The position numbers and the translations under genes were made by a program. A stretch of DNA of 26,263 nucleotides, taken from NCBI GenBank assembly GCA_964412845.1, contig CAYPQM010000092.1:1-26263 (forward strand). The letters run 5' to 3'. The notes beneath the pieces are model-generated. The model saw nothing but the letters and a program-made list of their open reading frames with translations. It was not told the origin of the DNA and did no database searches. This DNA is from JAWWPY01 sp964412845 (lineage in GTDB: Bacteria; Actinomycetota; Actinomycetes; Streptosporangiales; Streptosporangiaceae). Below are positions 14,498-20,968 of this stretch, piece after piece. Numbering within the stretch: the first letter of the stretch is position 1; the number at the start of each line of letters is the position of its first letter.

Positions 14498-15055
14498 GTG
14501 CTGAAACTGCTGGCCTTCGTGCTCCCACTGGGCTTGGACTCCTTCGCTGTCGCCGCCGCGATCGGAGCCACCCGGCTGACCTCCGCACGGGAACGGCTGC
14601 GCATCTCCCTCATTTTTGTGATCTTCGAAGCAGGCATGCCGCTCATCGGCATGGCCCTGGGCAGCGCGCTGGCGCGCGGCATCGGGCACGTCGCCGATTA
14701 CCTGGCCGCCGCCGCCGTGATCGCCGTCGGGGCCTGGATGCTGATCGCAGGCGGCGACGACGAGGAGGAGCGGAAGGCCAGCCGCCTCGCCGGCCGCCGC
14801 GGGCTGGCGCTCATCGCGCTCGGGATCAGCATCAGCCTGGATGAACTGGCCATCGGATTCAGCATCGGCCTGGTGCGGCTGCCCGTCACCGCGGTTGTCG
14901 CGGCCATCGCCGTCCAGGCCCTCCTGGCCGCGCAGCTCGGCCTGGCAGTTGGAACCAGGATCAGCGAACGTCTCCGCGAGCGCGCCGAGCAGATCGCCGG
15001 GATCGCCCTGATCCTGCTGGGCGCCTACCTGCTCACCGACCGGATGGTTCATTGA
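14498..15055 (+). CDS. MntP-like manganese efflux pump
   Basis: The product is 185 residues from GTG 14498, preceded by GAGG. It is a six-segment membrane protein with the duplicated signature of MntP: PLGLDSFAVAAAIG (Asp14) in the first half and SISLDELAIGFSIG (Asp115) in the second, plus Glu44 in VIFEAGMPL. Family members export Mn(II). The central charged loop DDEEERKASR (about 87-96) separates the halves. It is divergent from a CDF-like exporter. I looked for a yybP-ykoY manganese riboswitch in the 157-bp leader region and did not find its conserved elements. The specific ion remains unproven here. Confidence 0.82.
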   Translation: MLKLLAFVLPLGLDSFAVAAAIGATRLTSARERLRISLIFVIFEAGMPLIGMALGSALARGIGHVADYLAAAAVIAVGAWMLIAGGDDEEERKASRLAGRRGLALIALGISISLDELAIGFSIGLVRLPVTAVVAAIAVQALLAAQLGLAVGTRISERLRERAEQIAGIALILLGAYLLTDRMVH

Positions 15056-15177
15056 GCGCGCCAGCGGCCGGCGGAGGTGACTTCACCTGGGTACATGCGG
15101 CGCCTGGAGAACTTCCCGCGTGGCGTAAGCCCCGATCGGCGCGGTCAGGCCCGAAAGGCTTGTTATTGACTCCGGAA

Positions 15178-15207
15178 TGGCCTGACGCGGAACTTGAAGC
15201 GTATGAT
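15178..15207 (+). promoter_or_regulatory. Promoter of candidate small RNA 1
   Basis: TGGCCT (15178-15183), 18-bp spacer, TATGAT (15202-15207). The -10 box is preceded by AAGCG, exactly as at the second locus (AAGCG before TAATAT), and the spacing matches. The -35 box is weak. Confidence 0.55.
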
Positions 15208-15213
15208 GGAATC

Positions 15214-15280
15214 ACGCTCCGGACCCAGGCCGCTGCACGCGCAATACGCGCGGGTTGCACAGATGGGTCCTGAATTTTTT
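15214..15280 (+). ncRNA. Candidate small RNA 1 with intrinsic terminator
   Basis: The predicted transcript is about 67 nt and begins near 15214. It opens with GCTCCGGACC (15216-15225), folds on GGACCCA (15221-15227) with TGGGTCC (15264-15270) plus an inner GC-rich stem, and ends in TGAATTTTTT (15271-15280). The first 22 bases from 15216 match the second locus at 19 positions. No coding potential is apparent. I do not recognise a known RNA family. Ends are inferred from promoter and T-tract. Confidence 0.6.
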
Positions 15281-15443
15281 CTGAGAGCAGATGGCCCGGT
15301 GACGGCAGGGCGCTCCCGGCCACAAGGACGACGAGAATAACGAGAGAATTCTTGTCGCATCGATCACCCAGCGTGACTGACTTAGCGCATACCTAATCTG
15401 GTCAATGACGGCCAGGGTGAAACAAAATCTCTCAGACACTGAC

Positions 15444-15482
15444 CTCCTCGCCCCGCCGGGCCGACCCCAGCGGGGCGAGGAG
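15444..15482. terminator. Strong GC hairpin
   Basis: CTCCTCGCCCCGC (15444-15456) and its perfect complement (15470-15482) enclose a 13-nt loop. There is no T-tract. It lies between the two candidate small RNAs and may act as a terminator or be part of another structured RNA. Confidence 0.5.
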
Positions 15483-15798
15483 ATACGACGGCTCGCCCGG
15501 GCATCGCCGACAGCAGGGCGTCCTGCGGCGCGCCAGGGCCAGCTCATCTGTCCCGCGAGCCATCACCCCGTATCCGCGGAATCCCCGGCGCGGCATCGTC
15601 ACCAGACTGTTGCTGAGGGTGCGTCCGGCTGCCGGCCGCCGCTGGCAGGCACGGCAGTATCCGGGCCGGGCCACGCCTGACCTGCCTGTCCAGGCCACCG
15701 TTGCTGCCGCCCGGCGATGCGGGCCAGCGTCGCCTTGCCCTCGCCGGGCACCGCACCTACGGTCCGGGCCGGGCGCGTTTTATTGGTTGTCTAATTCC

Positions 15799-15828
15799 TT
15801 GCCTGCGAGGATCGCATAAGCGTAATAT
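15799..15828 (+). promoter_or_regulatory. Promoter of candidate small RNA 2
   Basis: TTGCCT (15799-15804), 18-bp spacer, TAATAT (15823-15828). This is a near-consensus -10 with the same geometry as the promoter of the first candidate RNA. Confidence 0.65.
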
Positions 15829-15834
15829 GTTGTG

Positions 15835-15902
15835 TGTTGCTCCGGACCTAGGCAGCCGCATCCGAGATATCTGCGGTTACGTCCCTAGGCCCGGTTTTTT
15901 TT
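15835..15902 (+). ncRNA. Candidate small RNA 2 with intrinsic terminator
   Basis: The predicted transcript is about 68 nt, starting near 15835. GCTCCGGACC (15839-15848) repeats the start of candidate RNA 1. The fold pairs CCGG (15842-15845 with 15891-15894), CCTAGG (15847-15852 with 15884-15889) and CCGCA/TGCGG (15856-15860 with 15872-15876). It ends in eight T (15895-15902), a very unusual terminator for such a GC-rich genome. It could instead be an attenuator in the leader of the sigma-factor gene 215 bp downstream. Confidence 0.65.
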
Positions 15903-16117
15903 GTCTCCGCTATGACGGACCGGTGCCTGGCAGCACGCTACGACTGAACGGCCGTAGCTAACTTAGGAGCCTGTTACGGACGTCGTATGGATCGTTTTTG
16001 CGGCGGGTTCGATCGCCACGGTAGTGATCCCCGGCAGGAGATCACTGAGCTGGATTCCGACCCGCCTGACCACTATCGCCTGGGCGGTCATCCCGATCTT
16101 CGCTGCTCAGCCACCCC

Positions 16118-17041
16118 ATGGACGGCGGGGTCAGCTTGCGCACCGCTGAGAAGAGCCCAGGGCGCCAGGAGTCGGCTACGGCCCGCGGTTCGATCCTGCT
16201 GGCCGGGGTAGCCGCGCCGGGGCCGGCTGCTCCGGCGGGCCAGGTGCCCCCGCGTCTGGCCGGGCTGGATGACCGGGCCCTCCTGGACGTCGTCCGGTCC
16301 GCGCCGCTGGCCAGCGCTCTGCGCGATGCGGCGTGTGAGCTGCTGGTGAGCCGTTACCGGCCGCTGGTGTGGTCGTGCGTGCAGCGGTACCGGTCCAGTC
16401 CCGAGCCGACCGACGACCTGATGCAGGTGGGCTATATCGGCCTGCTGAAGGCGATCAACAACTTCGATCCGGCCTTCGGCGGCAGCCTGGGTGGCTACGC
16501 CCAGCCGTGCATCAGCGGCGAGATCAAGCGGCACTTCCGGGACAAGCGCTGGCAGATCCACGTCAAGCGCTCAGTCAAGGAACTGCTCCTTGAGGTCCGC
16601 GAGGCGACCAGGCAGCTGACCCAGGATCTGGGCCGGGTGCCCTCCGAGTCCGACCTGGCCAGGCACCTGGGGGTCAGCGCCGATGATCTGCGGGATGCCC
16701 GGCGGGCGGAGCTGGCTTTCCAGCCGTTCTCGCTGGATGCGCCGATGGCGGGCCAGTCTGGGACGGTCAGCCTGGCCGACCTCCTCGGCGAGGAGGACCC
16801 GCGGATGGAGCGCATGCTCGGCATCCTGGCCGTCGCGACGCACTGGGGCGAGCTGCCCCAGCGTGAGCAGAGGATCCTGGTCATGCGCTTTTACGACGAG
16901 ATGACGCAGGTACAGATCGGTGAGCAGCTCGGCATCTCGCAGATGCATGTCTCCCGGCTGCTCGCCCACGCGCTTGAGTACCTCCGTCCGCGACTGCTCG
17001 GCCTGCCGGAACGCCGGTACCCCGCCACGCCCCGGACATGA
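16118..17041 (+). CDS. SigB/SigF-family RNA polymerase sigma factor
   Basis: The product is 307 residues from ATG 16118. Region 2 (about 70-150) contains DDLMQVGYIGLLKAINNFDP and GGYAQPCISGEIKRHFRDKRWQIHVKRSVKE. Region 3 (about 155-225) has TQDLGRVPSESDLARHLGVSADDL. Region 4 (about 235-292) has LPQREQRILVMRFYDEMTQVQIGEQLGISQMHVSRLLAHALEYLR with its helix-turn-helix. This is the general-stress sigma group (SigB/SigF). An N-terminal extension of about 45 residues is Ala/Pro/Gly-rich and no ribosome site precedes the ATG, so the true start may lie elsewhere. Such factors are normally controlled by anti-sigma kinases and phosphatases; none is adjacent, but a PP2C-type phosphatase gene converges on it. 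Confidence 0.92.
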   Translation: MDGGVSLRTAEKSPGRQESATARGSILLAGVAAPGPAAPAGQVPPRLAGLDDRALLDVVRSAPLASALRDAACELLVSRYRPLVWSCVQRYRSSPEPTDDLMQVGYIGLLKAINNFDPAFGGSLGGYAQPCISGEIKRHFRDKRWQIHVKRSVKELLLEVREATRQLTQDLGRVPSESDLARHLGVSADDLRDARRAELAFQPFSLDAPMAGQSGTVSLADLLGEEDPRMERMLGILAVATHWGELPQREQRILVMRFYDEMTQVQIGEQLGISQMHVSRLLAHALEYLRPRLLGLPERRYPATPRT

Positions 17042-17065
17042 TCAGGCACGCGGTCCAGCCGGTAC

Positions 17066-17767
17066 TCAGCCTTGCGGCCAGCAGACGACGGTGGCGTCGT
17101 CTCGGGCTTTGCTGCGGGGCCACCGGCTGCGGTCCAGGTCGGAGTCTTCGGCGGCGCGAACCCGGCGGATGAGCTCAGCGGGGCCGTGCTCACGGATGAC
17201 GGCGAGCACCGCCGGCCAGCCGAGCAGGCCGTATTGATCGGTGATGCGGGTGGCGCCATCGCTGAGCAGCGCGATGGACTTCAGCCCGGCGCGGCGGAGG
17301 GTCCCGGTTCGGGCCCGGAGGGCGGCGCCAGGGGTGGCGCTGGCGGCCGGGTGGCGGTCGGTGATGATGACGGGCGGCCGGGCGCCGCCATAGTCGGCGG
17401 CGATGCTGGAGTCGGACAGGGCGAGGTAGCCGATGCCCTCCGGCGTGTCACGGACGGCGGTGACGGTGGCCGCCGGGGTGGCCGGATGATCAAGGTCGCA
17501 GCTGTGCTCGTGCAGGCCGCGAACGGTGCTGATCGCGTCGGCTAGAGCCTGGCCGAGGGGAGCCGGCGGGTCGGTGAGTATCCCGGCCAGCAGGGTGGTG
17601 CCGAGGGTGCGGGCGTACCAGGCGACGCCGTGCGCGCAGCCGGTGTCACCGTCACGGGGGACAGTGGTCGCCCCGTCGAGGAGGACGGCCGCGCCCGGGG
17701 CTATGGCGGCGAAGTCTTCGTTGGGCCACCCGGGTGTGCCGGGGTCGGTGGCCAGCATGACCCGCAA
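17066..17767 (-). CDS. PP2C-type (PPM) serine/threonine phosphatase domain protein
   Basis: The product is 233 residues from TTG 17767, which has GGAGG five bases upstream; ATG 17758 is an alternative. The PPM metal-site motifs are present: NEDF (about 16-19), VLLDGAT (about 28-34), a late LLSDGATRITD, and DDATVV near the end (about 223-228). The domain is compact and has no membrane span or sensor. It starts directly after the stop of the Nudix gene, so the two form an operon. PP2C proteins act in partner switching for SigB-type factors, and a SigB-like gene ends 24 bp away on the opposite strand; a functional link is an inference. Confidence 0.82.
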   Translation of the reverse strand: MRVMLATDPGTPGWPNEDFAAIAPGAAVLLDGATTVPRDGDTGCAHGVAWYARTLGTTLLAGILTDPPAPLGQALADAISTVRGLHEHSCDLDHPATPAATVTAVRDTPEGIGYLALSDSSIAADYGGARPPVIITDRHPAASATPGAALRARTGTLRRAGLKSIALLSDGATRITDQYGLLGWPAVLAVIREHGPAELIRRVRAAEDSDLDRSRWPRSKARDDATVVCWPQG

Positions 17768-18352
17768 CTACCCCTCCTGGTATTCGCGCGGTGCCGCGAC
17801 CGGATCGGCCCGCGAGACGGTGCGGGTGTGCTGCAGGAAGAGCAGGGCGGCTGCGGTCACCGCGGCGCGGATCTGGCCTCCGGCGATGAGCGCGAGGACC
17901 TGGTGCAGCGGGATCCAGTCGATGCGCTCGGATTCGAAGCCGGCGACGGGGTCACCGCGATGGACGGCGTGCTCAGTCCAGTAGATGTGGCTGACCGAGT
18001 CGGACAGGCCAGCAGCGGGTTCCAGCCGGAGCAGCGGGCGCAGCCGCGATGGTTCCCAGCCGGACTCTTTCAGGGTTTCCCGGGCGGCGGCGGCCTGCAG
18101 GTCGCCCGCCGGGTCGGTGATCCCGGAAGGCAGTTCCCAGCCCCAGGAGTCCGGGATGAAGCGGTGCCGCCACAGCATCAGGACCCGCTCCTGGTCGTCG
18201 AGCACTGCGGTGAGCACGACGGGCGGACGGCGCAACAGGTAGTGGTCCAGCCGCCGTCCGCCGGGCAGTTCCACCTCGGCCAGGTTCAACTGGAACCACG
18301 GGGTGTGCACGACCGGTTTCTCGCCCAGATTCTTCCAGCCCATGCCGACCAT
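17768..18352 (-). CDS. Nudix hydrolase, ADP-ribose pyrophosphatase-like
   Basis: I take the start as ATG 18352 (MVGMGWKNLGEK), giving 194 residues; the frame is open to ATG 18412, which has no ribosome site. The layout (VVLTAVLDDQERVLMLWRHRFIPDSWGWELPSG, then the Nudix box) is that of ADP-ribose and nucleotide-sugar pyrophosphatases. The box (about 77-99) reads G-I-T-D-P-A-G-D...A-R-E-T-L-K-E-S-G-W. The usual REUXEExGU has Lys in place of the first Glu of its EE pair, and the earlier Glu is Gly/Asp. Metal binding may therefore be altered. It is followed without gap by the phosphatase gene. Confidence 0.85.
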   Translation of the reverse strand: MVGMGWKNLGEKPVVHTPWFQLNLAEVELPGGRRLDHYLLRRPPVVLTAVLDDQERVLMLWRHRFIPDSWGWELPSGITDPAGDLQAAAARETLKESGWEPSRLRPLLRLEPAAGLSDSVSHIYWTEHAVHRGDPVAGFESERIDWIPLHQVLALIAGGQIRAAVTAAALLFLQHTRTVSRADPVAAPREYQEG

Positions 18353-18409
18353 GCTTCCCTGTCCCCGCACCTGCGGCCACCATTCCGGCGCCACGCGGTG
18401 ACATCGGCT

Positions 18410-18686
18410 CATACCCAGACGGCTCAGGCCCAGGCCAGTGCCGGCGGTGCGCGTGCACGCACCACTCGTCGACCGTCTCCAGGTCCGGCTCGGCGGGCAG
18501 CGGCGTCCGGCCGGTGTCGAGGAGTTCCGTGACCTGGCGCCCCGCCATCAACCATCCGGCGATAGTCGCACAAATCCAATTACCGAACGAATTAATTCCC
18601 GCCTGCCGCTCGCGCTGAACGGCGAGGACTGGCCGGTAAAACCCGTTGCTGGTCCAGGGCTCCGCGACCCCCCGCAGCACGGTCAC
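18410..18686 (-). CDS. Possible small gene coupled to the MFS exporter
   Basis: GTG at 18684-18686 overlaps the MFS stop as GTGA, the usual sign of coupling. The first 90 or so codons (VTVLRGVAEPWTSNGFYRPV, INSFGNWICATIAGWLMAGRQVTELLDTG, DLETVDEWCVHAHRRHW) have a natural amino-acid mix. After about codon 95 the frame runs on into the Nudix gene with an Arg/Gly/Pro composition typical of a shadow frame, so the real end is unclear and an indel may be present. No family is recognised. The end coordinate given is only where the natural composition fades. Confidence 0.3.
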
Positions 18687-19954
18687 CGGCGCGGCCGGGC
18701 GGCGCGCAGCCGCTGGGCGGCCAGCGCGGCGAGGCTGAGCACGCCGACCGCGACGCCGTAGACCATCGCGGTGCTGCGCAGGCCGACGGACGTGCTGGCG
18801 AACCCGGCCGCCACGGCAGGCAGGCTGAAGGCCAGGTAGGCGATGACGTAGGCCACCGCGAACAGCTCGCCGCGTTCCGCGGGGGCAGCCATCCGGGCCA
18901 GCGCCCCGAAGCAGGCGAGGGCGGATGCGCCGAAGCCGATCCCGGCCAGGACGGTCCCGATGCCAGCCAGCGGCACGCTGTCCAGTTGCAGGCCGGCCAG
19001 CGTGACCGCCGTCCCGCCGGTCAGCAGCACGGCGCCGACGGTCAGTACCCGCTCAGCGGGCCAGCCCCGCAGGGCAAAGGCGGTGACCGCACCGGTGCCG
19101 CACAGCAGGGTCACCACGAGGCCGCCGATGAGGTGGCTGCCCAGGCCGAACAGGCTGGCGGCGACCGACGGGCCGAGGGAGAGGTAGAGGCCGCCGAGCG
19201 CCCAGCTGGCCACGAGGATCGGGACCAGCGCATAGACGTCGGCCCGCAGCCGCGCCGGGACACCGAGCCGGGGGGTGAGCGAGGCCAGGGCGCCCGGGCG
19301 GCGGGCTGAGGTCTCTGGCAGGGCGGCGGCGACCCCGCCCGCGAGGATCATCCCGCCGAGCAGCAGCACATAGACCAGGCGCGTCGGCGCGGGCCCGAAC
19401 TGCACGAGCGCGCCGCAGCCGAGCGCGCCGAGGGCCAGCCCGCTGATCGGCGCGACGCCGTTGACCAGGCCGGCCCGGCCGGGCGAGCGCGGCGGGTTCA
19501 GGTCGACCAGGGTCGCACCGAGGGTGGTCAGCGCCGCGCCGGTGGCGATGCCCTGCACGAACCGGGCCACGAGCAGGACCGTCACGTCACCCGCGGCGAC
19601 GAACAGCGCGAGCGCGACCGCTTCCAGCGCTATCGCCGCACCGAGAACGGGACGGCGGCCGATGTGATCGGACAGCGCCCCCACCACAAGCAGCGAGCCA
19701 ATCAGGGCCAGCACGTACACGGCGAAGATCACGGTGAGCGTCGTGGCGGAGAAACGCCACTCCTGCTGGTAGACGACGTACAGCGGCGACGGCGCGCTCG
19801 ATGCCGCCGCGAACAGCACAAAGACCGCGGTGATGGTGGCGAAGGCGACCGGGTGCGACAGATGCCAGCGCCGGGCCCCCGGCGCGGCGGCCGGGACCGC
19901 GGCGCACTGGCCTGGAGCCGGCTGCGCGGCCGGGAGGGCGGGGACGGGAGCCAT
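18683..19954 (-). CDS. Major facilitator superfamily exporter
   Basis: The product is 423 residues from ATG 19954, with about 12 hydrophobic segments. The MFS motif A lies in the loop after the second segment (GALSDHIGRRPVLG). The first segment follows a Pro/Ala-rich start (HPVAFATITAVFVLFAAASSAPSPLYVVYQ), a form common in actinomycete drug or metabolite exporters. No substrate can be given. The promoter upstream has a consensus -35 and a TetR-like palindrome, so an inducible exporter is likely, but no TetR gene is in the window. Confidence 0.88.
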   Translation of the reverse strand: MAPVPALPAAQPAPGQCAAVPAAAPGARRWHLSHPVAFATITAVFVLFAAASSAPSPLYVVYQQEWRFSATTLTVIFAVYVLALIGSLLVVGALSDHIGRRPVLGAAIALEAVALALFVAAGDVTVLLVARFVQGIATGAALTTLGATLVDLNPPRSPGRAGLVNGVAPISGLALGALGCGALVQFGPAPTRLVYVLLLGGMILAGGVAAALPETSARRPGALASLTPRLGVPARLRADVYALVPILVASWALGGLYLSLGPSVAASLFGLGSHLIGGLVVTLLCGTGAVTAFALRGWPAERVLTVGAVLLTGGTAVTLAGLQLDSVPLAGIGTVLAGIGFGASALACFGALARMAAPAERGELFAVAYVIAYLAFSLPAVAAGFASTSVGLRSTAMVYGVAVGVLSLAALAAQRLRAARPRR

Positions 19955-20015
19955 CGGGCTACTTTCGCCGGTGTCGGTCAGAGTCGTGGTGGGCGGCAGG
20001 CGGCCTGCCGCCGCC

Positions 20016-20045
20016 ACACTAGACAGACCTGTCTGGCTATGTCAA
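20016..20045 (-). promoter_or_regulatory. MFS promoter with TetR-like operator
   Basis: On the minus strand TTGACA (20045-20040) and TAGTGT (20021-20016) are spaced 18 bp. The spacer holds the palindrome AGACAGACCTGTCT (20021-20034). A repressor bound there would block the polymerase. Confidence 0.75.
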
Positions 20046-20113
20046 ATGGCGGCCCACCGTGCGGCGGACCCGGTCTGGCCGTCTGCTTAGCTTGACCGCG
20101 AGGAGGACGGCTG

Positions 20114-20938
20114 GTGAAGACGGCGTTCGTGCTCGGCGGCGGCGGCATGCTCGGCGCCCACGAGGTCGGCATGCTCCGCGCCCTGTCGGAAGCTGGCATC
20201 CGGCCGGATGTGGTCGTGGGCACATCGGTAGGTGCCATCAACGGGGCGTTCGTGGCCGCCGATCCGGCTGCTGCGGCGGTGCGGCTGGGCGAGCTATGGC
20301 AGGGCGAGGCGCTGCGGCATGCGTTCAGCGAGACGCTGTGGGGTCGCGCGGCGCGGCTGGCGCGGTCCGGCACGCACCTGCATTCGATCGAGCCGCTGCG
20401 CCAGATGCTGGCCGGAATGCTTCCCGGGGATGACTTCGCCGATCTTGAGCTGCCCTTTCAGTGCGTCGCGGCCAGTATCGAACGGGCCAGCGCGCGCTGG
20501 TTCAGCAGTGGGCCGGTCGTGCCCGCGGTACTGGCCTCGTGCGCGGTGCCTGGGCTGCTGCCAGCGGTGGAGGTCGACGGCGAGCATTACTTCGACGGCG
20601 GCCTGGTGCATTCGATTCCGGTCGGCCGGGCTGTCGCCCTGGGTGCCCGCAACGTCTATGTCCTGCATGTCGGCCGGATCGAGCGGCCCCTCGCGGTGCC
20701 CCGCCGTCCGTGGGAGGTGGGCCTGGTCGCCTTCGAGATCGCCCGCCGGCATCGTTTCCATGAGGAGATGTCGGCGTTGCCCGAGGGGGTGAGCGTCCAC
20801 GTGCTGCCCGCCGGCGCAGATCAGCGCCCGGTAGATCTGTCACAGCTTCGATACCGCGACAAGACTAAGGTCGGAGTGAGTATCGAGCGCGCGTATGCAG
20901 CGTCCGCGAGCTATCTCGCCGAGTTGGCCGGTCACTGA
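20114..20938 (+). CDS. Patatin-like phospholipase
   Basis: The product is 274 residues from GTG 20114, with GAGGAGG upstream. The glycine-rich oxyanion loop LGGGGMLGAHEVGML (about 7-21), nucleophile elbow VGTSVGAING (Ser38) and catalytic Asp in YFDGGLVHSIPVG (Asp161) give the complete Ser-Asp dyad of the patatin/RssA group. These enzymes hydrolyse acyl esters of lipids; no membrane segment is present. The PlsC-like acyltransferase gene follows 30 bp downstream on the same strand, suggesting a small lipid-remodelling operon: one enzyme removes acyl chains and the other adds them. Confidence 0.92.
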   Translation: MKTAFVLGGGGMLGAHEVGMLRALSEAGIRPDVVVGTSVGAINGAFVAADPAAAAVRLGELWQGEALRHAFSETLWGRAARLARSGTHLHSIEPLRQMLAGMLPGDDFADLELPFQCVAASIERASARWFSSGPVVPAVLASCAVPGLLPAVEVDGEHYFDGGLVHSIPVGRAVALGARNVYVLHVGRIERPLAVPRRPWEVGLVAFEIARRHRFHEEMSALPEGVSVHVLPAGADQRPVDLSQLRYRDKTKVGVSIERAYAASASYLAELAGH

Positions 20939-20968
20939 CCCGGGCATCGGGGACGGGAGGAGCCGGCC

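Larger units (their letters stand above)
15056..16117. other. 1.06-kb stretch without convincing protein genes; holds RNA-like signals
   Basis: Open frames here have poor codon patterns and no recognisable domains. The stretch contains two homologous candidate small RNAs (15214-15280 and 15835-15902), each with promoter and T-tract, a strong 13-bp hairpin (15444-15482), and a short hairpin (GCTACG..CGTAGC) at about 15938-15960. Local AT content is higher near 15150-15210, 15275-15360 and 15780-15910 than in flanking genes. Confidence 0.6.

Noticed and set aside
15052..15273. Small protein gene starting at the end of the MntP-like gene
   Set aside because: It needs a TTG start without ribosome site, has no family resemblance, and runs over the promoter and 5' end of the candidate small RNA.
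15835..15902. Actinobacterial 6C RNA
   Set aside because: 6C RNA has two hairpins with loops of six or more C; neither candidate here has a C-rich loop.
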